Source: JAZNLR01 sp045579195
GTDB taxonomy: Bacteria > Bacillota > Clostridia > Christensenellales > CAMQZB01
Length of the DNA: 8,855 nt
Direction: 5' to 3'
NCBI GenBank assembly: GCA_045579195.1
Contig: JAZNLR010000109.1
Coordinates: 1-8,855, forward strand
Below, one piece after another: positions 1 to 6,097 of the stretch. The position numbers were made by a program, and so were the translations under genes. Positions within the stretch are counted from its first letter, which is position 1; each line of letters begins with the position of its first letter. The notes under the pieces are model-generated. The model made no database searches and was not told where the DNA came from. It saw only the letters and a program-made list of their open reading frames with translations.

Positions 1-149
1 CAGAAAAGGAAGCAGAGCTTGAGCAGATGAAAGACACTGTTGCAAATACGCTCGCAGGATGTAAATCCACGAAGCAGGCGGAAGCGGGAGTCATTCTCGG
101 CGGGCTTGCAGCAGCAATCGTCGTTCTTTCCAAGAAGAAAGAAGATTGA
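1..149 (+). CDS. C-terminal end of a surface-type protein with C-terminal membrane segment (partial)
   Basis: This is the last 48 codons of a gene whose start lies outside the window; the frame begins at base 3 and ends with TGA at 147-149. The visible protein has a short charged helix-like stretch (EKEAELEQMKDTVANTL), then a small AGCKST motif with the Cys codon at 60-62, then a hydrophobic stretch of about 15 residues (codons 87-131) and a KKKED end. That pattern (short motif, single membrane span, basic tail) is what C-terminal surface anchors look like in Gram-positive bacteria, but there is no LPXTG motif. The protein is therefore probably extracytoplasmic and held in the membrane by its C-terminus. 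The function of the missing body cannot be told. The terminator at 212-244 ends its transcript. Confidence 0.75.
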   Translation, partial: EKEAELEQMKDTVANTLAGCKSTKQAEAGVILGGLAAAIVVLSKKKED

Positions 150-211
150 TCGACCATTTAGAGCTGTAAATTCGGCTTAAGATTCTATGAATTTACGTTA
201 TATTTCAACAC

Positions 212-244
212 AAAGGCAAAGGGCAAAACCTTTGCCTTTTATTT
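212..244 (+). terminator. Rho-independent terminator
   Basis: A perfect 11-bp stem (212-222 with 229-239, AAAGGCAAAGG/CCTTTGCCTTT) with a 6-base loop is followed by a T-rich stretch. It closes the transcript of the gene ending at 149 and insulates the promoter at 256-284. Confidence 0.85.
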
Positions 245-255
245 ATTCAAAACCC

Positions 256-284
256 TTGATGTCTCTTGAGAAAAATGATATAAT
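256..284 (+). promoter_or_regulatory. Sigma-A-type promoter of the SGNH-transporter operon
   Basis: TTGATG at 256-261 and a consensus TATAAT at 279-284 are separated by 17 bases. Transcription should begin near 291, giving a short leader of about 26 bases before the start at 317. No operator or riboswitch-like structure fits in that leader. Confidence 0.8.
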
Positions 285-316
285 GTTAAAAACGGAAGAT
301 TCAGGATGGCAATCAG

Positions 317-952
317 ATGAAAAAGCTTGGCAACGTGATGATTTTGGGCGACAGTTATTCCACTTTCTTGGGGCACATCCCAAAAGGGTATGCCTGGTGG
401 TACTCCGAGGAGCCAAAGCCGGCAACAGACGTCATAAACGTTGAGCAAACGTGGTGGAAACAGCTTCTTTCAAAGGTGGATGCCAACCTTGTTCTCAATT
501 GCAGTTGGTCGGGAACGACCATTGGAAACACGGGGTATGATGCGGCGGATTGCTCAAAGATCTCCTTCATCGGCCGTCTTGATGCGCTGATTGAGCAGGG
601 CTTTTTTGAAGAGAACAAAATTGACACCCTGTTCGTGTTCGGCGGAACGAATGATACCTGGTCGCAAGCGCCGCTTGGTGAGCTGATGTTGGACGGTTGG
701 AAAAAGGAGGACCTCTTTTTTGTTCTTCCTGCCGTTGGATATCTTGCAAAACGCGTTTCGACCCTTTCCATTCCGCGGTGCATTTTCGTCGTAAACACAG
801 AGATGAATCCGAAGATCGCCAATGCGATCGTGGATTCCGCGGCGCATTTCTCGTTGGAATGTGTCGTGTTAAAAGAGATTTCAAAACAAAGCGGACACCC
901 TGACATTCGCGGTATGCAGCAGATCGCAACGCAGGTCTTGGAAGCGCTTTGA
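317..952 (+). CDS. SGNH/GDSL-type hydrolase, cytoplasmic paralogue (copy 1)
   Basis: A 211-residue SGNH-fold hydrolase, probably an esterase acting on an acyl or acetyl ester; the substrate is unknown. Block I is GDSYS with candidate nucleophile Ser13. Block II is NCSWSG with oxyanion Gly66. Block III is GTND (110-113) with Asn112. The block V His is His194 in SGHPDIRGM. The usual Asp three residues before that His is Gln here, so the enzyme may use a Ser-His dyad or an Asp from elsewhere. There is no signal peptide: the domain starts almost at residue 1, so it should act in the cytoplasm, unlike the two lipoprotein copies downstream. AGGA at 303-306 is the likely ribosome binding site. It is the first gene of the operon, 24 bases before copy 2. 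The family assignment is firm; the reaction is inferred. Confidence 0.85.
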   Translation: MKKLGNVMILGDSYSTFLGHIPKGYAWWYSEEPKPATDVINVEQTWWKQLLSKVDANLVLNCSWSGTTIGNTGYDAADCSKISFIGRLDALIEQGFFEENKIDTLFVFGGTNDTWSQAPLGELMLDGWKKEDLFFVLPAVGYLAKRVSTLSIPRCIFVVNTEMNPKIANAIVDSAAHFSLECVVLKEISKQSGHPDIRGMQQIATQVLEAL

Positions 953-976
953 AAAAAGATATGAGGAGAAAATGAA

Positions 977-1726
977 ATGAAAAATGGAAAGAAAATTGCT
1001 TCTTTGCTTCTTGTCGTCGTTCTGATGGCAGCCGTTCTTCTCTCGGGTTGCTCTGAACCGACAAAGCCCCCGAAGAAGCCGTATGAGCTGGGGAACGTCG
1101 TCATTTTGGGCGACAGCTATTCCACGTTCGAGGGGTATATCCCCAAAGGGTACTCTTGTTGGTACTGGACGGAAAACCATCCGAACAAGAACAATACGGA
1201 CGTCATTCAAAAAGAGCAGACATGGTGGCATCTTTTGATGGAAGCAACGGGTGCAAACCTCGTTCGAAACGACAGCTTTTCTGGCTCACCCATTTGCAAC
1301 ACGGGCTATAACGCGGCAGACGCGACGCATTTTTCTTTTATCACGCGCCTTGACAAGCTCATTGAGGAAGATTTCTTCAACCAGAACGAAATCGACACGT
1401 TGATCATCTTCGGCGGAACGAACGACGATTGGGCAAATGTTCCGCTTGGAGAAATAACCTATGACTGGGGCACGCCGGAAAAGAAACAGGTCATTCCTGC
1501 GATCACTTACATGATTTCTCGTTGCATCGAGAATAACATCCGTCCGCTTGTCATTCTCAACACGCAGCTGGACACGAAGATTGCAAATGCATTCAAAGAG
1601 ATCTGTGCAGAACTCATGGTTGACCTCGTCGTTTTGGAGAGTATTTCAAAAACTTCGGGACATCCGAACATTGCAGGCATGCAGCAGATTTCCGAACAGA
1701 TTCAAGCGTTTATCGCATCAAAATAA
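977..1726 (+). CDS. SGNH/GDSL-type hydrolase lipoprotein (copy 2)
   Basis: A 249-residue lipoprotein. A basic start (MKNGKK), a hydrophobic core and the lipobox LLSGC put the lipidated Cys at residue 25, so the mature enzyme is tethered to the outer face of the membrane. A short Pro/Lys-rich linker (SEPTKPPKKP) leads to the SGNH domain. Visible motifs are GDSYS with Ser47, NDSFSG with Gly103, GTND (147-150) with Asn149, and SGHP with His229. The residue three before His229 is Thr rather than the usual Asp. Sequence is conserved with copies 1 and 3 over the whole domain, for example QTWW, CNTGYN and the ITRLDKLIE stretch. The ribosome binding site AGGAG lies at 964-968. It is likely an extracytoplasmic esterase or deacylase that works with the downstream transporter; the substrate is not known. 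Confidence 0.87.
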   Translation: MKNGKKIASLLLVVVLMAAVLLSGCSEPTKPPKKPYELGNVVILGDSYSTFEGYIPKGYSCWYWTENHPNKNNTDVIQKEQTWWHLLMEATGANLVRNDSFSGSPICNTGYNAADATHFSFITRLDKLIEEDFFNQNEIDTLIIFGGTNDDWANVPLGEITYDWGTPEKKQVIPAITYMISRCIENNIRPLVILNTQLDTKIANAFKEICAELMVDLVVLESISKTSGHPNIAGMQQISEQIQAFIASK

Positions 1727-1743
1727 TAATTGAGGAGAAAAAG

Positions 1744-2478
1744 ATGAAAAAAGGTTTGTCGTTATTCTTTTCGCTGTTGTTGTTTCCGTCATTATTGCTT
1801 TCGGGGTGTTCAGAGCCCACAAAGCCGCCCAAGGAGCCGTATCAGTTGGGGAACGTCGTAATTCTCGGCGCGAGCATGTGTACGTTCGAGGGATATATCC
1901 CCAAAGGAAATTCCTGCTGGTACTGGACGGAGCCGAAAAATGAAACGGACGTCACCAAAGTGGAGCAGACGTGGTGGCATATTCTTTTGGAAGAGACGGG
2001 TTCGACGCTCGTTTTGAACGAGAGCTGGTCAGGTTCACCCGTTTGCAATACGGGATATAACGGTGATGATGCAACGAGTTTTTCCTTCATCACGCGCCTC
2101 GATAAGCTCATTGAAGACAACTTCTTTGAGGAAAACGATGTGGACACGCTCATTATCTTTGGCGCACAGAACGACTCCTGGTCGGGTGCGCCGCTTGGAG
2201 AGGTTATCTATGACGATTGGGGAAAGCCCGAAAAGAAGCTCGTTCTTCCTGCGATCAGCTATATGATTTCCCGTTGCGTTGAGAATAACATTCGTCCGTT
2301 GGTCTTGATCAACACGGGGCTCAAAAAAGCGATCGTGAATGGATTTAAGGAAGTTTGCACGACATACGCCGTGGATTATATTGAATTGCAGAGTTATTCC
2401 CAAAAGGGTGGTCATCCCGATATTGCGGGAATGCGTTCGATTGCAGACCAGATTGAGGCGTTTATCGCATCAAAGTAA
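1744..2478 (+). CDS. SGNH-like lipoprotein with altered catalytic blocks (copy 3)
   Basis: A 244-residue lipoprotein with lipobox LLSGC (Cys22), followed by the same SEPTKPPK linker as copy 2 and ending in the same AFIASK. It is a clear tandem duplicate of copy 2. The catalytic blocks have changed: block I reads GASMC instead of GDSYS (Ser44 kept, the Asp replaced by Ala43), and block III reads AQND instead of GTND (Asn143 kept). Gly97 of block II and His224 (GGHPDIAGM) are kept, while the residue three before His224 is Lys. Ser, Gly, Asn and His all survive, so activity is possible, but loss of the block I Asp and the block III Gly-Thr suggests a changed or lost reaction, perhaps ligand binding. 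The gene is intact, 17 bases after copy 2, with GAGGAG at 1732-1737. Confidence 0.85.
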   Translation: MKKGLSLFFSLLLFPSLLLSGCSEPTKPPKEPYQLGNVVILGASMCTFEGYIPKGNSCWYWTEPKNETDVTKVEQTWWHILLEETGSTLVLNESWSGSPVCNTGYNGDDATSFSFITRLDKLIEDNFFEENDVDTLIIFGAQNDSWSGAPLGEVIYDDWGKPEKKLVLPAISYMISRCVENNIRPLVLINTGLKKAIVNGFKEVCTTYAVDYIELQSYSQKGGHPDIAGMRSIADQIEAFIASK

Positions 2479-2529
2479 GGATTATAGCAAGGCAGGGCAA
2501 CTTGTCTTGAAAATGATAAGGAGTTAAAA

Positions 2530-4071
2530 ATGAAACTGGATACCAAAAGAACCATCTTTGTTGGTTTTGCGTTCTTCCTCATCTGCGCGTTCTGGCAGGC
2601 GTACGACACGATCATTCCGAAGATCTTGATGTATAAGTTCGGCTTGAGTCACACGGCATCAGGCGCAGTTATGGCGATCGATAACGTTCTTGCGCTGTTT
2701 ATGTTGCCCCTTTTTGGAACGCTCTCTGACAAGTGCAAGAACAAAATGGGCCGCAGAACGCCGTTTATTTTGATTGGAACGATCTTGGCGGTCATCTGCT
2801 TTGTCAGCATGAGCTTTGCGGATAATGCGCAGCTAAAGAGCCTTGAAAAAGTCGCTCACGACGGCGAAAGCGCACGCATCGAGCTTTATGACGCAAACCT
2901 CTCTTTCACGACTCCGGAAGGTGAAAAGGTGGATCTTTGTGAAGAGATGACGAAAGATGAATTCGTCGCCATCGAAATGTACGAAGAAGACGGCAAGACC
3001 GTCACCTCGGAGTACACGAATTATGTGACCCCGGCATTGCAGGCGTATGCACACAAGGTCACGAGTCAAAATCCGGGAAAGCTCATTTTGTTTATGAGTC
3101 TTTTGTTCCTCACGTTGGTTTCCATGGCAACCTTCCGTTCGCCTGCGGTCGCATTGATGCCGGACGTGACCATCAAACCGCTCCGTTCAAAGGCAAACTC
3201 CATCATCAACCTGATGGGTGCTGTCGGCGGAATCCTCGTTCTCATCTTGGGAATTGTTTTTGGAACGGGGCTCACGCATAATGCGCTGATGAGTTACACG
3301 ATCTTCTTTGGTGTGATCGCTCTTGTTATGGTCATAAGCTTGGTCATCTTCCGCCTGAAGGTCAACGAGCCGAAGTTCGCCGCAGAAATGCAGGAACAGA
3401 GCAAGGAGCTGGGCATCATCGAAACCACAGAAGAAGAGGAAAACAGCGGATCGAAGAAGCTTTCCAAGCCCGAATTGAGATCGTTGTTCTTCATCCTTGC
3501 ATCCGTTGTTCTTTGGTTTATGGGATATAATGCGGTCACGAGTAAGTACTCGACGTACGCTTCCGCAGTTCTCAATTTGGATTACAACACCACGCTCACC
3601 ATTGCAACGGGCGCGGCAATCATTTCTTATGTTCCCGTTGGTTTGATTGCAACGAAGATCGGAAGAAAGAAGACCATTTTGGCGGGCATCATTATGCTTG
3701 GCTCGGCGTTCCTGATTGCCTCCTTCATGAGAAGCGGATCTCCGATGCTGTTGATGAACGTTCTCTTTGCGCTTGCAGGAATCGGCTGGGCAACCATCAA
3801 CGTCAATTCGTACCCCATGGTTGTTGAGATGTGTAAGGGTGGAGACGTCGGAAGATATACCGGTTTCTACTATACTGCAAGCATGGCAGCGCAGACGGTC
3901 ACGCCCATTCTGTGCGGCGTTCTGATGGATATCAAGATGACGTTGATGTTCGTCTACGCGACCGTTTTCGTTCTTCTCGCTTTCGTGACGATGATGTTTG
4001 TCCGCCACGGAGAGGCAAAGAAAGATTTGCTTGAGGCAAAGGAAGAAGTGCCTTCTTCTGACGCTGAATAA
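2530..4071 (+). CDS. Major facilitator superfamily transporter, sugar (GPH/SLC45-like) type
   Basis: A 513-residue membrane protein with about 12 predicted spans, probably a cation-coupled symporter for a sugar or glycoside. Spans are near residues 8-29, 45-66, 77-97, 184-203, 223-247, 254-275, 315-334, 355-376, 382-400, 405-427, 440-465 and 470-492. The loop after span 2 carries GTLSDKCKNKMGRRTPFI, the motif A-like signature of the family (SDxxxxxxGRRxPfI), and TKIGRKKTI is its counterpart in the second half. An acidic, charged central loop (276-314) and tail face the cytoplasm. Unusual is an insertion of about 85 residues (98-183) between spans 3 and 4, which should lie outside the membrane. 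It is the last gene of the operon, 51 bases after copy 3, with AAGGAG at 2518-2523. A sugar substrate is inferred from the family only. Confidence 0.87.
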   Translation: MKLDTKRTIFVGFAFFLICAFWQAYDTIIPKILMYKFGLSHTASGAVMAIDNVLALFMLPLFGTLSDKCKNKMGRRTPFILIGTILAVICFVSMSFADNAQLKSLEKVAHDGESARIELYDANLSFTTPEGEKVDLCEEMTKDEFVAIEMYEEDGKTVTSEYTNYVTPALQAYAHKVTSQNPGKLILFMSLLFLTLVSMATFRSPAVALMPDVTIKPLRSKANSIINLMGAVGGILVLILGIVFGTGLTHNALMSYTIFFGVIALVMVISLVIFRLKVNEPKFAAEMQEQSKELGIIETTEEEENSGSKKLSKPELRSLFFILASVVLWFMGYNAVTSKYSTYASAVLNLDYNTTLTIATGAAIISYVPVGLIATKIGRKKTILAGIIMLGSAFLIASFMRSGSPMLLMNVLFALAGIGWATINVNSYPMVVEMCKGGDVGRYTGFYYTASMAAQTVTPILCGVLMDIKMTLMFVYATVFVLLAFVTMMFVRHGEAKKDLLEAKEEVPSSDAE

Positions 4072-4078
4072 GTTTGAA

Positions 4079-4121
4079 ATTCGCTCCTGAAAAGTTTTCT
4101 TTTTGGGAGCGAATGTTTTTT
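4079..4121 (+). terminator. Rho-independent terminator of the SGNH-transporter operon
   Basis: A 16-bp stem (4079-4094 with 4099-4114, two G-T wobbles in the middle) is closed by a TTTT loop and followed by GTTTTTT. It starts 7 bases after the transporter stop codon and is one of the strongest terminators in the window. Confidence 0.9.
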
Positions 4122-4132
4122 GCTTGCAACGC

Positions 4133-4161
4133 TTGATATTTTTTTGTGACTGTGGTATGAT
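4133..4161 (+). promoter_or_regulatory. Promoter of tRNA-Leu(UAA)
   Basis: TTGATA at 4133-4138 and TATGAT at 4156-4161 are 17 bases apart, about 30 bases before the tRNA. Confidence 0.75.
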
Positions 4162-4191
4162 AACAGCGTTGTTGTGATTTTTTTTATCAGC

Positions 4192-4277
4192 GCCGAAGTG
4201 GTGGAATGGCAGACACAAGGGACTTAAAATCCCTCGGGGGCAACCTCGTGTCGGTTCGAGTCCGACCTCCGGCACCA
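4192..4277 (+). tRNA. trnL: tRNA-Leu (anticodon UAA)
   Basis: A class II tRNA with encoded CCA (4275-4277). Acceptor GCCGAAG (4192-4198) pairs with CTCCGGC (4267-4273) except for an A-C mismatch between 4196 and 4269. The D stem is GTG/CAC, the anticodon stem AGGGA/TCCCT encloses loop CTTAAAA with anticodon TAA at 4225-4227, there is a long variable arm (4235-4249), and the T arm is GTCGG-TTCGAGT-CCGAC. It reads UUA (and UUG by wobble) codons. It is a single-gene unit with its own promoter and terminator. Confidence 0.95.
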
Positions 4278-4312
4278 AAATCGGTTCACTTGAAAAAGTG
4301 AACCGATTTTTT
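4277..4312 (+). terminator. Rho-independent terminator after tRNA-Leu(UAA)
   Basis: A perfect 15-bp stem (4277-4291 with 4296-4310) with a GAAA tetraloop is followed by a T-run. It begins at the last base of the encoded CCA. The flanking A and T runs make it potentially active in both directions. Confidence 0.9.
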
Positions 4313-4343
4313 GTTATTGTCGCAAATTTTTCCCAGTTTAGTA

Positions 4344-4372
4344 TTTACAGGCTTCCAAATATGTGCTAAAAT
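4344..4372 (+). promoter_or_regulatory. Promoter of the WYL regulator gene
   Basis: TTTACA at 4344-4349 and TAAAAT at 4367-4372 have a 17-base spacer. The start codon follows at 4396, so the leader is short. No clear operator palindrome was seen. Confidence 0.65.
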
Positions 4373-4395
4373 GAAAGAAAGGAGCGTGCAGACTT

Positions 4396-5379
4396 ATGGC
4401 GAATGAAAACTCGAATAAGATTAAACTTTTGAAACTGTGGGAGCTTTTGAAGGCAGAGAGTGATGAGGATCGCCCTCTTTCCACAACCGTTCTCATTGGG
4501 CGGCTCAAAGAAATGGGCATTTCGTGTGATCGAAGAACCCTTTATGCCGACATCAACACGCTGAAAAGCTTTGGATATGAGATTGAAAAGACGCGCGTGG
4601 GGCATGCCTGCGGGTATTACGTTCCCGAGCGCAGTTTTTCCGTTCCTGAGCTGCGCATCCTGCTGGATGCCGTTCAAGCGGCCTCTTTCGTGACCGAAAA
4701 GAAGACAGAACTTCTGATCGAGAAGATCGCGGCGCTTGGCGGAAGTTATCGCGCGGAGCTGATGCGGAAGAACTGTTCAAGCTCCAACCTTGCGAAGCAT
4801 AAAAACGAGCACGTTTTATACAGCCTCTCGGAAATTGAAGATGCGATCACGGCAGGGAAGAAGGTTTCATTCTGCTATTACCAGCACTCCGTTGAGGGCG
4901 TTCTGACCGTCCGCAATGACGGCGAAAGGTACGTTGTTAACCCCTTGGCAACCGTCTTTCGGGATGACAACTCCTATCTTTTGGCATATCAGACGGGGAA
5001 GCGCTTTGTCAAGAGCTACCGCATCGACAGAATGCGCGAAGTGAAGGTTGAAAAGCAGAACATCACAGATCGTGAGTTTGCCGCAAAATTTGACGTTAGA
5101 AAGTTCCGAATGGAGGCATTCCAAATGTTCAATGGCAAGCCTGAGAAGGTCATGCTCGTTGCCGAAGAAGAGCTTGTGAACGTTATCGTTGATAAGTTTG
5201 GTGAGGATGTCAACATTCAAAGAAGGGAGGATGGCAAGATCGTCGTCACGGAAGAGGTGTGCATCAGTCCCATCTTTTTCGGGTGGTGCTTAAGCTTTGG
5301 AAAAAAATTGAAGCTTGTTGGTCCGAAGAGCGTCAGAAACGAGTTCGCTGCATATATAAAGGAGACTCTTTCCGATTGA
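4396..5379 (+). CDS. WYL-domain transcriptional regulator (DeoR/YafY type)
   Basis: A 327-residue DNA-binding regulator. The N-terminal winged helix-turn-helix spans about residues 8-75, with recognition part CDRRTLYADINTLKSFGYEI (44-63), typical of YafY-like regulators. The WYL ligand-sensing domain runs about 145-220. Its signature appears as DNSYLLAY (191-198, Ser in place of the usual Trp) with SYRIDRM (207-213), the conserved Arg-containing end of the motif. A C-terminal WCX-type domain covers about 245-325. The family usually senses a nucleic acid or small ligand and represses or activates stress, defence or sugar genes. AAAGGAG at 4378-4384 supports the ATG. It is a single-gene unit between a tRNA and mazF, so its target is not shown by position. 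An autoregulator or a global role is possible. Confidence 0.88.
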   Translation: MANENSNKIKLLKLWELLKAESDEDRPLSTTVLIGRLKEMGISCDRRTLYADINTLKSFGYEIEKTRVGHACGYYVPERSFSVPELRILLDAVQAASFVTEKKTELLIEKIAALGGSYRAELMRKNCSSSNLAKHKNEHVLYSLSEIEDAITAGKKVSFCYYQHSVEGVLTVRNDGERYVVNPLATVFRDDNSYLLAYQTGKRFVKSYRIDRMREVKVEKQNITDREFAAKFDVRKFRMEAFQMFNGKPEKVMLVAEEELVNVIVDKFGEDVNIQRREDGKIVVTEEVCISPIFFGWCLSFGKKLKLVGPKSVRNEFAAYIKETLSD

Positions 5380-5408
5380 TTGAAAAACCCAAAATTCACG
5401 TTTAAAAC
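5380..5408 (+). promoter_or_regulatory. Possible weak promoter upstream of mazF
   Basis: TTGAAA at 5380-5385 and TAAAAC at 5403-5408 are 17 bases apart, immediately after the WYL gene stop. The -10 box is poor, and a transcript from here would have to pass the hairpin at 5442-5467. It is listed because no better promoter for mazF is visible. Confidence 0.3.
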
Positions 5409-5441
5409 AGCATAAAACAGGCGAAACTCTTTTCGTCGGAG

Positions 5442-5467
5442 AAAGACACGTTCCGTGTCTTTTTTTG
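5442..5467 (+). terminator. Rho-independent terminator between the WYL gene and mazF
   Basis: A 9-bp stem AAAGACACG/CGTGTCTTT (5442-5450 with 5454-5462) with a 3-base loop (or 8 bp with 5 bases) is followed by a T-run. It ends 49 bases before the likely mazF start, so it also lies in the mazF leader. Confidence 0.8.
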
Positions 5468-5515
5468 CATAAACTGAAAATGGAAGGCATCTCGAAAACG
5501 GGAAAGGGTATTGCA

Positions 5516-5884
5516 ATGGAACAGGGAAAGACGATCCGACGCGGCGAGCTGTATTATGCAGATTTGAGCCCCGTCGTTGGCAGTGAACAAGGGGGCGTGC
5601 GGCCTGTGCTTATCGTGCAGAACGACGTCGGGAATAAATATAGCCCGACGATTATCGCCGCGGCAATTACAAGCAGAATCAACAAGGCAAAGCTGCCAAC
5701 GCATATTGAGCTTCGCGCGTCATTTGGGCTCGTCAAGGATTCTGTCGTTTTGCTTGAGCAGATCCGAACCATCGATAAACGGCGATTGAAAGAAAAGATC
5801 GGGGAGCTTCCAAGCCCTGTGATGTCTCGCGTTGATGACGCGCTGAAAGTAAGCTTGGGCTTTTTCGGACCGAACGTTCACTAA
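5516..5884 (+). CDS. mazF: MazF/PemK-family mRNA endoribonuclease toxin (EndoA-like)
   Basis: A 122-residue homologue of Bacillus subtilis EndoA, a ribonuclease that cuts mRNA at short sequences and arrests growth until bound by its antitoxin. Hallmarks are RRGELYYADLSPVVGSEQGG (residues 8-27), GVRPVLIVQND with catalytic Arg29, AAAITSRI with Thr52, KLPTHIEL, and EQIRTIDKRRLKEKIGEL. The length matches the family (about 116). The ATG at 5516 is preferred because AAAGGG (5503-5508) sits 7 bases upstream and family alignment starts here; a longer in-frame reading from 5465 would begin at the end of the terminator. No mazE-like antitoxin gene is next to it. The catalytic residues are intact, so it is likely active. 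In clostridia this chromosomal gene often stands without an adjacent antitoxin. Confidence 0.92.
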   Translation: MEQGKTIRRGELYYADLSPVVGSEQGGVRPVLIVQNDVGNKYSPTIIAAAITSRINKAKLPTHIELRASFGLVKDSVVLLEQIRTIDKRRLKEKIGELPSPVMSRVDDALKVSLGFFGPNVH

Positions 5885-5972
5885 ACTTTTCAAGAAAAAG
5901 TAAGCATTCGCTCTGCTTTAAAAAAGGAAGGGAAGGATTCAGAATTATTTTTCAGATACGTACGTTTTTTGC

Positions 5973-6001
5973 TTGACTTTCTTCGTGTGATATACTAAAA
6001 T
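5973..6001 (+). promoter_or_regulatory. Promoter of the tRNA-Gly/tRNA-Leu pair
   Basis: TTGACT at 5973-5978 and TAAAAT at 5996-6001 have a 17-base spacer, 15 bases before the first tRNA. The better-looking TATACT at 5991 would give only 12 bases of spacing. Confidence 0.75.
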
Positions 6002-6016
6002 ATCTTTGCAAATCAC

Positions 6017-6091
6017 GCGGGAATGGCTCAGCGGTAGAGCGTCGCCTTGCCAAGGCGAATGTCGCGAGTTCGAATCTCGTTTCCCGCTCCA
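6017..6091 (+). tRNA. trnG: tRNA-Gly (anticodon GCC)
   Basis: Acceptor GCGGGAA (6017-6023) pairs fully with TTCCCGC (6081-6087), followed by discriminator T and encoded CCA (6089-6091). The D stem is GCTC/GAGC, and anticodon stem TCGCC/GGCGA carries loop TTGCCAA with GCC at 6049-6051. It reads GGC and GGU. It is cotranscribed with the tRNA-Leu six bases downstream. Confidence 0.95.
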
Positions 6092-6097
6092 AAATCT

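Noticed and set aside
307..321. Five-codon leader reading frame (ATG GCA ATC AGA TGA) overlapping the start of SGNH copy 1
   Set aside because: Its ATG directly abuts the AGGA site, too close for initiation, and the coded peptide has no attenuation-like feature.
355..1104. 249-codon minus-strand open frame under SGNH copy 1
   Set aside because: It is antisense to a gene with clear family motifs, spans two genes and their spacer, and has no ribosome binding site or recognisable domain.
4250..4277. tRNA 3' ends as integration sites for a mobile element
   Set aside because: No second copy of any tRNA 3' end and no integrase gene is present in the window.
3187..4278. Long minus-strand open frame (363 codons) starting in the tRNA-Leu(UAA) gene, beginning VPEVGLEPTRGCPRGIL
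   Set aside because: It runs antisense through the transporter and its start is the reverse translation of a tRNA-Leu, a well-known false gene call. Its composition (rich in Arg, His, Asn, Gln) is that of an antisense shadow.
5465..5515. Upstream in-frame start giving a 139-residue MazF
   Set aside because: The start codon lies at the end of the terminator T-run and has no ribosome binding site. The extra 17 residues are not part of the family, and the ATG at 5516 has a good site.
5885..5930. Possible terminator after mazF (ACTTTT/AAAAGT and AAGCA/TGCTT hairpins)
   Set aside because: Stems are only 5-6 bp and no T-run follows; I could not support a terminator here.
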